From contig NZ_FRFE01000020.1 in assembly GCF_900143695.1 (NCBI RefSeq), forward strand, positions 1-64,000: a stretch of DNA of 64,000 bases. Reading direction: 5' to 3'. Below are positions 17,709 through 27,452 of the stretch, one piece after another. The translations under genes and the position numbers were made by a program. This DNA comes from Desulfopila aestuarii DSM 18488 (lineage in GTDB: Bacteria; Desulfobacterota; Desulfobulbia; Desulfobulbales; Desulfocapsaceae). How positions within the stretch are numbered: the first letter of the stretch is position 1; every line of letters begins with the position of its first letter. Under the pieces are notes generated by a model. The model saw only the letters and a list, made by a program, of their open reading frames with translations, did no database searches and was not told the origin of the DNA.

Positions 17709-18596
17709 ATGAGAACACTGATAACTGGCGCATCGGGTCTTATCGGCTCTGCATTGCTAGAATCACTCCACGCCAAAGGTCATGCTATCCGCTGCCTCCA
17801 GCGCAACAAAAAAAATAGCGCATCAACTATATGGAACACCGATGTTTTCGCCCAACAAGAAAATGAAGACAACTTTGATACCATCATCCACCTAGCAGGG
17901 GAAAATGTTGCCGATGGCAGATGGAACGAAAGCCGCAAAAAGCGCATTATGGAAAGCAGGATCAAAGGCACTCGAGAACTCATTGAGCTTTTAGGTAAAC
18001 TTTCCAATCCACCCGCCACCTTTATCTGTGCTTCTGCAATCGGCTATTACGGTAACCGCGGCAGTGAGCTACTTACAGAGGAAAGTGAAGCTGGTAAAGG
18101 ATTCCTCGCGGAGGTCTGTAAAAAGTGGGAAGTTGAAGCCCAAAAAGCTCAGGAGATCGGCTGCAGGGTGGTCAACCTTCGATTCGGCATGGTTCTGAGC
18201 CCGGGAGGCGGTGCACTTCATAAGATGCTCCCGCCATTCAAAGCAGGACTTGGAGGACCTATTGGTAATGGCAAACAGTATATGAGCTGGGTTTCAATTC
18301 GAGATCTAGTCGAGATCGTTGACTTTGCCATCAATGACGATTCCCTCAACGGTCCGGTTAATGTTGTTTCCCCGGTTCCGGTTACCAACAGAGAATTCAC
18401 CCGTTGTCTCGCCGGGGTACTTGGCCGACCGGCCCTTCTTCCGGTCCCCCCCTTCGCCCTGCGGCTCATGTTTGGCGAGATGGCAGATGAGATGCTGCTA
18501 GCTGGTAGCAGGGTGAAACCTGAAAAACTCATTTCATCCGGCTATAGCTTTCAGGATGTGAACCTATCAGAAACATTGCGCTTTTGTACTTCCTGA
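17709..18596 (+). CDS. TIGR01777-family NAD-dependent epimerase/dehydratase
   Basis: 295 residues. Extended SDR with the N-terminal nucleotide loop ITGASGLIGSALLE, then IIHLAGENVADGRW and SAIGYYGNRGSE, which contains the active tyrosine region typical of TIGR01777 (YfcH/SulA-like) proteins. The C-terminal part has MSWVSIRDLVEIVDFAI and the DUF1731-like tail. Substrate is unknown for the family. A strong ribosome site (AAAGGAGA) precedes the ATG. It is probably in one operon with ygbA, 14 bases upstream. Confidence 0.85.
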   Translation: MRTLITGASGLIGSALLESLHAKGHAIRCLQRNKKNSASTIWNTDVFAQQENEDNFDTIIHLAGENVADGRWNESRKKRIMESRIKGTRELIELLGKLSNPPATFICASAIGYYGNRGSELLTEESEAGKGFLAEVCKKWEVEAQKAQEIGCRVVNLRFGMVLSPGGGALHKMLPPFKAGLGGPIGNGKQYMSWVSIRDLVEIVDFAINDDSLNGPVNVVSPVPVTNREFTRCLAGVLGRPALLPVPPFALRLMFGEMADEMLLAGSRVKPEKLISSGYSFQDVNLSETLRFCTS

Positions 18597-18762
18597 CCTC
18601 AATCTACGCCATAGCCTCACCTACATCTTTGGACTATGAGTAATAACGACTTTTCCAGTTGATGGCCCAATTCTTCATGACGAAATTGATTTCACTGTAC
18701 TGTTCGGGATTCTAAATTCTGTATTTCTCCTTTCAGGCTGAGTAAACCAACTCGGACACAAA

Positions 18763-18803
18763 AAAAGGCAGGGAGAAAAGATAGAAATCTTTTCTCCCTG
18801 CCT
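18763..18803 (-). terminator. Terminator of purC
   Basis: AGGCAGGGAGAAAAGA (18766-18781) and its exact complement (18788-18803) form a perfect 16-bp stem with a 6-base loop. On the minus strand it is followed by a run of seven T. Confidence 0.9.
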
Positions 18804-18857
18804 AAACTGCAGACTGTAGCGACAACCCTCAAGAGCTATACTCTATTGCTGTTGATA

Positions 18858-19748
18858 TTATTCAGTTATTCGTCGCACCGCCTCTTCGTAACGTTCTCTG
18901 GTCTTGTCGATAATTTCCGGGGGAAGTTCCGGAGCCGGCGGGTTCTTGTCCCAGTCAAGAGATGAAAGGTAATCCCGCAAATACTGTTTGTCATAACTCG
19001 GCTGACTTTTCCCTGGTGCATATAAGTCTTCCGGCCAGAATCTTGAGGAATCCGGAGTCAAAACCTCATCAATCAGAATCAAACGACCATCAACTTCGCC
19101 TAGTTCAAATTTGGTATCGGCAATGATAATCCCGCGTTCACGGGCATAATCAGAAGCACGCTGATACAGACGAATAGCGATATCAGCGATCTCTTGTGTT
19201 CTCTCAACACCAACGATCTTTTCCATCGTGGCAAGGGAGATATTCTCGTCATGATTGCCAAGTTCGGCTTTAGTGGACGGCGTGAAGATCGGCTCTGGCA
19301 GTTTATCAGATTCCTGTAGCCCTTCCGGGAGCTTAAAGCCACAAACCACAGTATCTTTCTTGTAGGCACTCCAGAAAGAACCTGAGATATAGCCCCGTAC
19401 GATACACTCGATGGTCAGCGGTTTGGTTTTTTTCACCAACATCGAACGACCCCGAAGATGATCGACATAGGGTTGGCAGGCTTCAGGGTACTCCTCCACC
19501 TTGGCTGTGATGAGGTGATTCTCGACGATATCGCCCAGCAAATCAAACCAGAACAGGGAAAGCTTGGTAAGTACCGCCCCCTTGCCCGGAATAGGGCTGT
19601 TCATAATCACATCGTACGCGGAAATCCGGTCGGTGGCGACCATCAACAATTTGTCTTCATGGCCAGGAATGGAGTACATATCCCGTACCTTGCCACGGTG
19701 AACCAGGTTGAGACCCGGGAAATCTGTTGTAATCATCGGCTCTGTCAT
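18858..19748 (-). CDS. purC: SAICAR synthetase (phosphoribosylaminoimidazole-succinocarboxamide synthase)
   Basis: 296 residues, full length. Family motifs are RGKVRDMY (18-25), [11 protein letters not shown] (~38-48), [13 protein letters not shown] (~113-125), [12 protein letters not shown] (~200-211) and [12 protein letters not shown] (~221-232). It joins aspartate to CAIR with ATP in purine synthesis. AAAGGAG lies 6 bases before ATG. It stands alone with its own terminator. No purine riboswitch was seen. Confidence 0.96.
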   Translation of the reverse strand: MTEPMITTDFPGLNLVHRGKVRDMYSIPGHEDKLLMVATDRISAYDVIMNSPIPGKGAVLTKLSLFWFDLLGDIVENHLITAKVEEYPEACQPYVDHLRGRSMLVKKTKPLTIECIVRGYISGSFWSAYKKDTVVCGFKLPEGLQESDKLPEPIFTPSTKAELGNHDENISLATMEKIVGVERTQEIADIAIRLYQRASDYARERGIIIADTKFELGEVDGRLILIDEVLTPDSSRFWPEDLYAPGKSQPSYDKQYLRDYLSSLDWDKNPPAPELPPEIIDKTRERYEEAVRRITE

Positions 19749-19915
19749 CGTGTTCTCCTTTCAAACAGCTTCATATCATGTTGATTAAGAGGCGCCTCTT
19801 TGTGAGTGCCGCCAGTCGAACCCACCTTCTCCCCCAGGTTAATCCGAGCATTGTGTCATAGTCGCCTTGTAAGCAAAACCGTCTCAGGCTTTGCGGAAAT
19901 AGGGTCTGACCGGGA

Positions 19916-20809
19916 TCAATTCACTGCCTTTCCTTGAGTGTTACTCGTTATATTGACCTTTACCAGCTGACCACTTTTGTCATATCGACTGCAGAGTGGA
20001 TTTTCATAGGACAAAAGTGTCGCTGTAACTGATCCAATCTTGAGTTTCGAAGTAATTTTCACCGGTACCCTGCATTCGTCAGCGGTGTACCATATGGTTG
20101 TATCCCCGCGTTTGTCGTATAATCCCTTAAACTTCAGGATCGGTGAAACCTTAAAGGTGTCCACCACGCCAAGTACGGTTTCTTCAAAATGTTCTTTCGC
20201 CATCACCCTAACCTCGACTTCCGAGCGACGTTTGTCGGCAAAGGTGGGTACAAGAAAGGAACTTCCAGGTGTTAATGGCATTAGACGACTGGCAAAAAAA
20301 GCACTAAATTCGTTATGTACCGGCGGATCGACCTTGTAAGCAACCGGTGCTTTATCGTTTTTGGTGTAGCTGACAACACCTTGTTCCTGATCATATGTAG
20401 TGAATCGATGAGCACGGTAGTTATACCCCTCTTTCTGCCAAACCTCATACGAGAAGGGAAACCTATCTACACCGCGAACATTGGTGAGGTGAATATCGCG
20501 CACGGGATAGATAGCATTGAGTACACTGTCCTCGGTTGTTACCAGTGCGTATATCTCAAAAATATCGGCCTTATCCGCAACTGCCCGTATCTCCAGATCC
20601 AGCTCACCAAGTTTGATACCGCCAGTGAAAGCAATTTCATAACTGAAAATCTCAGTTCCTGCATAGGCAATTTCCACTAAGGCCGGCTCCATCACCCCAT
20701 AAACCCTGTTCGTTGCAGCTTCCGTCACTACTGGACCAGCCATTGCTTCCATTGCTGGAACCAATACGGCTAGCAGTGAAAAACAGTAGATGAAACGACC
20801 TCTTCTCAT
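19916..20809 (-). CDS. Secreted DUF3108-domain protein
   Basis: About 297 residues with a signal peptide (MRRGRFIYCFSLLAVLVPA, cleavage near AMA-GP). The rest matches the DUF3108 pattern: an early FSYEIAFTGGIKLGELDLEI, repeated beta strands, WYTADECRVPVKITSKLKIGS and a final SYENP. Relatives are periplasmic or lipid-linked beta proteins of unknown function. The start is placed at 20807-20809 because GAGG lies 5 bases upstream. It follows the prenyltransferase by 7 bases and is the last gene of the menaquinone cluster. Confidence 0.78.
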   Translation of the reverse strand: MRRGRFIYCFSLLAVLVPAMEAMAGPVVTEAATNRVYGVMEPALVEIAYAGTEIFSYEIAFTGGIKLGELDLEIRAVADKADIFEIYALVTTEDSVLNAIYPVRDIHLTNVRGVDRFPFSYEVWQKEGYNYRAHRFTTYDQEQGVVSYTKNDKAPVAYKVDPPVHNEFSAFFASRLMPLTPGSSFLVPTFADKRRSEVEVRVMAKEHFEETVLGVVDTFKVSPILKFKGLYDKRGDTTIWYTADECRVPVKITSKLKIGSVTATLLSYENPLCSRYDKSGQLVKVNITSNTQGKAVN

Positions 20810-20816
20810 CATAGCC

Positions 20817-21674
20817 TCAAGGTGCAAGCAGCAGTGCCAGCCAGGTTGCAAAAAACAGGGCAACACTAATGATACCGTTCATGGAAAAAAATGAGAGATG
20901 GATTTTCGTCAAATCATCGGGACGTACCAAACGGTGCTGATAAAACAGTGCTGCTGCTGTCAGGGCAACACCCAGATAATACACAGGATGGAGACCGGCA
21001 ACAATCCCGGTGAGCGTGAACAGCATAAACGCTACCACGTGGAACAGCCCGGCCAAGCGAAACGCTCTCAGACTTCCAAGTCGAGAAGGCAGGGAATAGA
21101 GTCCGGCCGTTCGGTCAAAATCGGCATCAAGACAAGCATAGATAGTATCAAAACCCGCAACCCAGAACAGCACCCCAACGGAGAGTACCCAGGGAAATCC
21201 GGCCAGAGAGCCATTCACCGCGACCCAGCCCCCTAATGGGGAAAAGGCCAACGCCACACCAAGGATGACATGACAAAAGGAAGTAAAACGTTTGGTATAG
21301 GAGTAAAAAAAGGTCAATGCAAGTGCGACCGGCGACAGCAGCAGGGTCAAAGGATTGAGGTTATAACAAGCGAAAAAAAACAGGAGCCCGGCCACGACAA
21401 CCATAGCCGAGGCCTCACTCATCCGCACCTCACCGGCTGGAATTGCCCGCTTTTCTGTACGTGGATTGGCACCGTCAAAACGAGCATCCACAATACGATT
21501 AAAACCCATTGCGGCAGTACGGGCCCCGACCATGGCAACAATAATCCATAGAAAAACCCGTAATTCTGGAATACCACGAGCTGCGAGGAACGCACCGGTA
21601 AAGGCAAAAGGCATGGCGAAGATGGTCAATTTGAACTTGATCATCTCCAGAAGAATGGCAATTTTTTTTAGCAT
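20817..21674 (-). CDS. mqnP: MqnP-type prenyltransferase (UbiA family)
   Basis: About 285 residues with eight to nine membrane helices. The first allylic-diphosphate-binding motif lies in NRIVDARFDGANPRTEKR and the second in YACLDADFDRTAGLYSLPS. It attaches the polyprenyl tail in the futalosine route to menaquinone. The frame extends 18 bases upstream to ATG at 21692. The ATG at 21672-21674, which overlaps the ubiX-like stop (ATGCTAA), is preferred. Context (mqnE, mqnC, mqnA) favours MqnP over UbiA. Confidence 0.85.
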   Translation of the reverse strand: MLKKIAILLEMIKFKLTIFAMPFAFTGAFLAARGIPELRVFLWIIVAMVGARTAAMGFNRIVDARFDGANPRTEKRAIPAGEVRMSEASAMVVVAGLLFFFACYNLNPLTLLLSPVALALTFFYSYTKRFTSFCHVILGVALAFSPLGGWVAVNGSLAGFPWVLSVGVLFWVAGFDTIYACLDADFDRTAGLYSLPSRLGSLRAFRLAGLFHVVAFMLFTLTGIVAGLHPVYYLGVALTAAALFYQHRLVRPDDLTKIHLSFFSMNGIISVALFFATWLALLLAP

Positions 21675-22246
21675 TCGACCTGTCCACCCCATCGTTTTCT
21701 GTCGGGAATATCAAGCCCAAGCTGATCTGCTAAGCGCCAGGAAAAGGTCTGGGCTGCCTCGGCCAACGTTGTGGGGTTCATGTAAAAACCGGGCATAGGT
21801 GGGCAAATAACTGCACCGGCATCATGGACTTTCAGCATATTTTGCAAGTGGGTGCGGTTAAACGGCGTCTCACGCACGGCAAGAACCAGCTTTCGCCGCT
21901 CCTTCAGCATCACATCTGCGGCCCGGTGAATAAGATTGATCGACAATCCACCGGCAATGGCTCCAAGTGTGCCCATAGTACAAGGCAATACTACCATGCC
22001 GAAATAGTTGCTTGAACCGGATGCCGGAGCAGCGGTGAAGTCATCCTCGCTAAACCATTTGCTGATGAGCGGCAAATGTTCCGGATTTGCCTGCAACTCC
22101 ATCTGCATCACCTTACGCCCGGAAGATGAACATATCCCGTGAACCACTAAGTCAAGGTGCTGCAACTCTTCAACAAAGGAGCGTACAAAGAGCATGCCGG
22201 TTGCTCCGGTGACGGCGATAAGCAGTTTTGGGCGATCTCTCTTCAT
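21668..22246 (-). CDS. ubiX: UbiX-like flavin prenyltransferase of the menaquinone cluster
   Basis: 192 residues. Flavoprotein core with VTGATGMLFVRSF at 12-24, ICSSSGRKVM, SSNYFGMVVLPCTMGTLGAIAGG and the late PFNRTHLQNMLKVHDAGAVICPPMPGFY, all typical of UbiX. It makes prenylated FMN, the cofactor of UbiD-type decarboxylases. In the futalosine pathway such a pair removes the naphthoate carboxyl group after MqnD. The UbiD-type partner is not in this window. Confidence 0.88.
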   Translation of the reverse strand: MKRDRPKLLIAVTGATGMLFVRSFVEELQHLDLVVHGICSSSGRKVMQMELQANPEHLPLISKWFSEDDFTAAPASGSSNYFGMVVLPCTMGTLGAIAGGLSINLIHRAADVMLKERRKLVLAVRETPFNRTHLQNMLKVHDAGAVICPPMPGFYMNPTTLAEAAQTFSWRLADQLGLDIPDRKRWGGQVEC

Positions 22247-22257
22247 GGCATTAAAGC

Positions 22258-23199
22258 CTACTTAACGAACGAATGCATTTTGAGTGGCAATGCACCAGGG
22301 TCGATTTCGCCGCGCTGGATCAGATAACCGAAAAAACGTTCAAGCGCGACTCTTTTTTCATCGGCAAGATCGTACTCGATTCCTTTCAGATAGGCAAAAC
22401 AGTCCGCCACCTCCATGGGAATCCTGGGCGCGGCAATCATGCAGATATCTTTCAGCCGTGACCGCCCTTCTTCTCTACACTCAATGAAGCGGCGATGAAT
22501 GGAACCAAGCATTACAGGCTGGGCTGCACAGAAGTCTTCACGCACTGCACAGACGGCAAACACAAACGGCAGACCAGTATGTTCTTTCCATGTCTCACCA
22601 AGATCGAGCTGATAATCAAAAGCGCCTTCCTCAACGAGTCGAAGGGCATCGTCGCCTATCGCCAGAAGAGCTGCACACTCTACCCGGTACTCACCGGCCA
22701 CTTCCCCCTTCACGTACCTTGGTTTCACTCCAAAGAATTCCTCCAACACTACCTTAGTCAATAGCACCGAAGTATCCGACTGACTACTGAGCAGTACCAA
22801 CTGGCCGTCGAGTTCTTTGATCGGAATCTTTGAAAAGAGAAAGACCGAACCAACCGGTCCATTTGCGCTAATGGAAAGATCGGGTAAAATCCGATAGAGC
22901 CAGGGATGCAGACCATACTCAATGCAGGAAACAAAGCCGAGATCCAGCTCGCCTGCAGCGAGTTTTTTATTCAGTGTTGCTGGCGGTGCTTCCTCAACCT
23001 GCCAACCGAAATCAATACCCCGTCTTTTCCATGGCTCATAAATAGGCGCCGTATTGATATAATTGACCATACCAATCCGAGCCATGATCTCTATTTGCGG
23101 ACCGGCCACTTCCTGCGGTTCCAAAACTGACATAGCCAACTTCTTCTCAGCGGAAGCTACACCGTTCACTCTCATCTGATCGTCCACGCTCTGATACAC
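22258..23199 (-). CDS. mqnA: Chorismate dehydratase
   Basis: The frame encodes 313 residues from a GTG at 23197-23199. The family core starts about residue 38 (MARIGMVNYINTAPIYEPW), so an ATG at 23083-23085 is an alternative start. NYINTAPIY, ELDLGFVSCIEYG, LLSSQSDTSVLLTK and GDDALR are typical MqnA segments of the periplasmic-binding-like fold. MqnA removes water from chorismate to give 3-enolpyruvylbenzoate, the first step of the futalosine menaquinone pathway. It lies 8 bases after mqnC. Confidence 0.87.
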   Translation of the reverse strand: MYQSVDDQMRVNGVASAEKKLAMSVLEPQEVAGPQIEIMARIGMVNYINTAPIYEPWKRRGIDFGWQVEEAPPATLNKKLAAGELDLGFVSCIEYGLHPWLYRILPDLSISANGPVGSVFLFSKIPIKELDGQLVLLSSQSDTSVLLTKVVLEEFFGVKPRYVKGEVAGEYRVECAALLAIGDDALRLVEEGAFDYQLDLGETWKEHTGLPFVFAVCAVREDFCAAQPVMLGSIHRRFIECREEGRSRLKDICMIAAPRIPMEVADCFAYLKGIEYDLADEKRVALERFFGYLIQRGEIDPGALPLKMHSFVK

Positions 23200-23207
23200 G
23201 ATCTATT

Positions 23208-24269
23208 TTACTCCACTAATGAATAATCCATACGCCGTTGCATCGGTGTGAAACCGGCATCGGCAACCAATCTGCGAATCTCCTGCTCGGAGAGCCTGAA
23301 GCTAACTCCAGCTGCAGCTACAACATTTTCTTCAATCATGGTGCTGCCAAAATCATTGGCACCAAAAAAGAGAGAAAGCTGTGCGACTTTAGGTCCCTGG
23401 GTTACCCAGGACGCCTGGATATTGTCAAAATTATCTAGATAGATTCGGGATAGCGCCAGCATTCGCAGGTAGCCATTCGCACCAACTTTGTCGATATCAG
23501 CCAACACCGTATTATCTGGTTGAAACGGCCACGGAATAAAAGCTGTAAAGCCTCCGGTCCGGTCCTGCAATTCACGCAGCCGACGCAGATGTTCAAGGCG
23601 TTCGGCAATTGTTTCAACATGTCCGAACATCATGGTGGCGGTAGTCCGTAAGCCCTGCCGGTGAGCCTCTTCCATAACACCGATCCATTCGTCGGACGAA
23701 CACTTTCTCGGTGCCGTTGCTTGTCGCACCCTATCAGAAAGTATTTCCGCGCCACCTCCAGGAATCGAATCAAGCCCTGCAGAAATTAACCGTGCAATTA
23801 CCTCACGAATTTTAAGTCCTGCAATGTTTGCAAAGTGACAGATCTCAGGGGGAGAAAAGCCATGGACATGAATGCCAGTGGACTTCATGAACCGCAGCAT
23901 GTCCTCGTAATACTCCAGCGGCAACTCCGGATGCAGGCCGCCTTGCAGCAGGATCTGGGTTCCCCCTAGTTCTTTGGTCTCTCGGATTTTTTCGGCAAGT
24001 TCATCAAAGGTCAGCAGATAACCGCCCTTTTCGTCAGGTGCCTTGTAAAACGCACAGAACTTACAGGCCGAAACACAGATATCGGTATAATTGATATTGC
24101 GGTCAATGACATAGGTGACATATCTTTCCGGATGTCGTCGTTCCCGGATTGTATTGGCGAGAAAACCCAGCTGATAGAGGTCGGCTTTCTTTTCCAGCAA
24201 TAGGAATTCGTCATCACCAAGCCGTTTGCCAGCCGCTACCTGGTCAACGATGGGTTGCACATGCTCCAT
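23208..24269 (-). CDS. mqnC: Cyclic dehypoxanthine futalosine synthase (radical SAM)
   Basis: 353 residues. Radical-SAM cluster cysteines C65, C69 and C72 in CVSACKFC, then LLQGGLHPELPLEYY and SIPGGGAEILSDRVR. The C-terminal GANDFGSTMIEENVVAAAG matches the MqnC/CofH group. It cyclises dehypoxanthine futalosine. Near-identical architecture to the mqnE gene directly upstream (17-base gap) shows an ancient duplication, but the pairing of the two subfamilies identifies each. Confidence 0.92.
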   Translation of the reverse strand: MEHVQPIVDQVAAGKRLGDDEFLLLEKKADLYQLGFLANTIRERRHPERYVTYVIDRNINYTDICVSACKFCAFYKAPDEKGGYLLTFDELAEKIRETKELGGTQILLQGGLHPELPLEYYEDMLRFMKSTGIHVHGFSPPEICHFANIAGLKIREVIARLISAGLDSIPGGGAEILSDRVRQATAPRKCSSDEWIGVMEEAHRQGLRTTATMMFGHVETIAERLEHLRRLRELQDRTGGFTAFIPWPFQPDNTVLADIDKVGANGYLRMLALSRIYLDNFDNIQASWVTQGPKVAQLSLFFGANDFGSTMIEENVVAAAGVSFRLSEQEIRRLVADAGFTPMQRRMDYSLVE

Positions 24270-24286
24270 TTTATTAGCACTCCCGT

Positions 24287-25387
24287 TTACGCGTCATACG
24301 CACAGATAACGTTGTAGAGCGTATCGCGTTCGATCGGTCTACGGCCCGCCTCCCGGATAAGCTTCACCAGGGTATTGCTGCCAATGGCCTGCTCGGTGTC
24401 CGCTCCCGCCATGTGGGTGATGATTTCCTCTTTGACCGTACCATCCATATCATCGGCGCCAAACGACAACGCCAATTGGGCAAGTTTTGGCCCAATCATA
24501 ACCCAGTACGCCTTGATATGCGGGAAATTATCAAGAAAGAGCCTTGAAACTGCCACATTTTTTAAATCATCGATACCGGTAGATCTCGAGATATGAGAGA
24601 GTTCGGTGTTTTTCGGATGAAAGGCAAGAGGAATGAAAGCGAGAAAACCGCCAGTTTCATCCTGGGCTGCTCTCAAAGCAGAAAGATGCTCGATACGCTC
24701 CTCCATGGTCTCGATATGACCATACAGCATGGTGGCATTCGTGTGCAGTCCATGTCGATGAGCAGTCTTTGCGACATCAATCCACTGGGTACCAGGGAGC
24801 TTATCGCCACAGGTCAGGTTACGAATGCGAAGGCTGAATACCTCGGCGCCACCACCTGGCATGGAGCCAAGCCCGTTCTCTTTCAAAATTTCAAGTGTTT
24901 CGCCAACCGACTTTTCGGCCAGCCTGGCAAGATGTGCAATCTCAACACAGGTAAAGGCCTGTATATGAACTTCAGGTCGTACCTCTTTTATGCCACGCAG
25001 CAACTCAAGATAGTAGGAAAACGGCAGGTCAGGATGAATTCCACCAACCATGTGAATTTCGGTAATCGGTTCAGCGAGACGATCCCGGACCTTCTGTTTC
25101 ACTTCCTCAACTGACATCTCGTAGGCCTTGTCAGCACCCTTCTCTTTGCCAAAGGCACAGAATTTACAGAGGTTTGTACAAATGTTCGAGTAGTTGATAT
25201 GTTGGTTGTAAATGAAGTAGGTATTGTCGCCGTTCTTCCGGTTTCTCACGATATTGGCAAGATAGCCGAGCGCCAGGATATCAGGACTGTTGTAGAGCTT
25301 CAGGCCATCTTGCTCACTTAGCCGCTCTCCAGATTCGACCTTGTCTAAGATCGTACCGAAACCGGCCTGTTCAATATATTTTCTCAT
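24287..25387 (-). CDS. mqnE: Aminofutalosine synthase (radical SAM)
   Basis: 366 residues. Radical-SAM cysteines C70, C74 and C77 in CTNLCKFC, HMVGGIHPDLPFSYY, GLGSMPGGGAEVFS and LSFGADDMDGTVKEE. It joins 3-enolpyruvylbenzoate to SAM to give aminofutalosine, the step between MqnA and the nucleosidase. First gene of the cluster reading toward mqnP. No ribosome site better than TAACTGCC is seen before ATG. Confidence 0.92.
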   Translation of the reverse strand: MRKYIEQAGFGTILDKVESGERLSEQDGLKLYNSPDILALGYLANIVRNRKNGDNTYFIYNQHINYSNICTNLCKFCAFGKEKGADKAYEMSVEEVKQKVRDRLAEPITEIHMVGGIHPDLPFSYYLELLRGIKEVRPEVHIQAFTCVEIAHLARLAEKSVGETLEILKENGLGSMPGGGAEVFSLRIRNLTCGDKLPGTQWIDVAKTAHRHGLHTNATMLYGHIETMEERIEHLSALRAAQDETGGFLAFIPLAFHPKNTELSHISRSTGIDDLKNVAVSRLFLDNFPHIKAYWVMIGPKLAQLALSFGADDMDGTVKEEIITHMAGADTEQAIGSNTLVKLIREAGRRPIERDTLYNVICAYDA

Positions 25388-25497
25388 GGCAGATAACTGT
25401 TATTGTGAACTTCGCGAGGCAACTCAGGTATGGTTCTGATATGCCGGCTGTAGAGATGCTGTTGATGTGAGTCCGAGCAGATACGTCATTAACGACA

Positions 25498-25531
25498 AAT
25501 AAAAAAGCCGGGAGTTTAACATCCCGGCTTT
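25498..25531 (-). terminator. Terminator of rpoD
   Basis: AAAGCCGGGA (25504-25513) pairs with TCCCGGCTTT (25522-25531). On the minus strand the stem is followed by a T-run, just after the rpoD stop. Confidence 0.88.
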
Positions 25532-25551
25532 AATCGGAATTCATTCATCAA

Positions 25552-26895
25552 TCAGTCGATAAAGAATTTTAATTTATCCCGGCGGCTCGAATGGCGCAGA
25601 CGATTCAGAGCCTTCTTTTCAATTTGGCGGATACGTTCCCGGGAGACATTAAAACGCTTGCCGATCTCTTCAAGGGTGTATTCCGCTTTTTCACCAATGC
25701 CGAATCGAAGACGGATAATTTTTTCCTCACGCTCACTCAGCGTTGACAAAATCTCGGTTACCCTACCAGCCAGTTCACGATTCTGCACCGCATCGTAGGG
25801 AGACTGGGACTCCTGGTTTTCCAGGAAATCTCCCAAAGTGGAGTCATCGTCACCCACGGGGGTCTCAAGGGAAATCGGCTCACGGGACGCCTCAAGAATA
25901 GAGAGGATCTTGTCCATGGGGAGATTGGTCGCCTTGGAGATCTCAAGCGGCGTGGGCTCCCGGCCAAGTTCCTTATACAAGGCATAGAACGCCTTGAAAA
26001 ACTGGCTACGTAGTTCAAGAAAATGCACGGGCAAGCGAATAGTTCTGGTCTTGTCGAGAATCGCCCGGGTAATCGCCTGTCGTATCCACCAGCTCGCATA
26101 GGTAGAAAACTTGTTACCCTTGGTATAATCGAAACGGAAAACCGCACGCATAAGACCAAGATTACCTTCCTGGATCAGGTCGGCCAGGGTCAGGCCCTGA
26201 TGCATATATCGTTTGGCAATTGAAACAACCAGTCGCAGGTTGGCCCGAATCATTGTGTCTTTTGCCACCTCAATCGAACGGCTGTATGCCTCGATCTTGG
26301 TCTGCAGCTCAAACAAATCTCGGATGTCGGTATATTTCTGAGCGGCGGAACTGACGCTGTAACGCATCAGGTTCAGCTGCTGTTTCTTGGGTTTCAGGGT
26401 GGGGTCACGCTTTTCCCAAAGATCGATCCGTTCCTTTAATAGATGTAATTCCCTCACCCCGGAACTGTCCTCGCGGATAGCTTCGATGATCGACTCAAAT
26501 CCCTGCCTGATAGTTTTGCTGTATTTGGCCTCTTCTTCAGGCGTCAACAGATCAAACCGTCCCATCTCTCGCAGATAGGTTGTGGTAGTCTCTTCGGCCT
26601 CGTGGGACTCGTCATCCGCTACCGTACCGGCCAGCTCAAGATCATCAAGGTTTTCGAGCGAATCATCGCCTCCATCCTCTTTTTTCTCCCAGACTTCGCC
26701 GGACAAGGTACGCTTCTCACCGGATTTCTCAACGGTGACAATTTCAATATCGTGCGCACCGAGAAAATTAAAGATTGATTCTATAGCATTAGGATCTTTA
26801 ATTTCGTCCGGCAGGAGTTCATTGAGATCGTTAAAGCTGATACAACCTTCAGATTTACCGGCTTTCAGTAGGTTTTCTTTTATTTCAGACAGCAC
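25552..26895 (-). CDS. rpoD: RNA polymerase primary sigma factor (sigma-70)
   Basis: About 447 residues from a GTG start at 26893-26895, which has GGAG upstream. The frame runs open to 27018, but that extension does not resemble sigma factors. Region 1.1 is recognisable at the N-terminus (FNDLNELLPDEIKDPNAIESIFNFL). Region 1.2, region 2 (TMIRANLRLVVSIAKRY, FSTYASWWIRQAITRA), region 3 and region 4 (LRFGIGEKAEYTLEEIG, RERIRQIEKKALNRLRH) are complete. The non-conserved region between 1.2 and 2 is short, so the protein is smaller than many primary sigma factors (550-620). Presence of region 1.1 favours RpoD over a stationary-phase paralogue. Confidence 0.88.
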   Translation of the reverse strand: MLSEIKENLLKAGKSEGCISFNDLNELLPDEIKDPNAIESIFNFLGAHDIEIVTVEKSGEKRTLSGEVWEKKEDGGDDSLENLDDLELAGTVADDESHEAEETTTTYLREMGRFDLLTPEEEAKYSKTIRQGFESIIEAIREDSSGVRELHLLKERIDLWEKRDPTLKPKKQQLNLMRYSVSSAAQKYTDIRDLFELQTKIEAYSRSIEVAKDTMIRANLRLVVSIAKRYMHQGLTLADLIQEGNLGLMRAVFRFDYTKGNKFSTYASWWIRQAITRAILDKTRTIRLPVHFLELRSQFFKAFYALYKELGREPTPLEISKATNLPMDKILSILEASREPISLETPVGDDDSTLGDFLENQESQSPYDAVQNRELAGRVTEILSTLSEREEKIIRLRFGIGEKAEYTLEEIGKRFNVSRERIRQIEKKALNRLRHSSRRDKLKFFID

Positions 26896-27452
26896 AGGGC
26901 TACCACTCCATTTGCTTGAATTTGAAAAACAGATTGCTGTACACTGGGTATGCGGGATAGGAATTCTGGTGGACTCGCATAAAGTCAATAGGCATTCATG
27001 ACGTAGATGAGAGCTCAATACGTTCTCATGATGAACCGTCGATTCTCGTCCTTATTGTACGGAACCAACAATCGCCAAGGCCTGTAATGACCAATCACCT
27101 AACTTTGAAAGGCTTGATTATTCACAAAAAAATATCGGTCCAGACTGCCAGCGGACACAAAAACTTGAAGATTGCAATTTTACCCCAAACAAGGAAATAT
27201 GGCAATCACTATTGTGTGTTCGCACAAAAACGGCAAACCTGTCCCGAACATTCATTGGTCACGCCCTCATCCCGCATGTGGCCCGTTACTGCCACCTGCC
27301 CTAAAAAACATTACCATTGACAGATAGTATAGCATTCATTGCCCTGGAAACAAGGCGGCCCGACCCCATATTTTTACTGAACATTCAGGTGTATGCCCAT
27401 AATAAATTAAAATAACAAAACTTTTACCTCAAAACTTTCAGGAAATCCTACC
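26896..27452. other. 557-base region between divergent rpoD and malQ
   Basis: It must hold promoters for both genes, but I find no box pair close to consensus. Frames inside it (for example 27087-27320) have no ribosome site and no recognisable content. Confidence 0.4.

Noticed and set aside
27087-27320. 77-residue plus-strand frame between rpoD and malQ
   Set aside because: No ribosome site, no hydrophobic or domain pattern, ends far from malQ. Probably chance.
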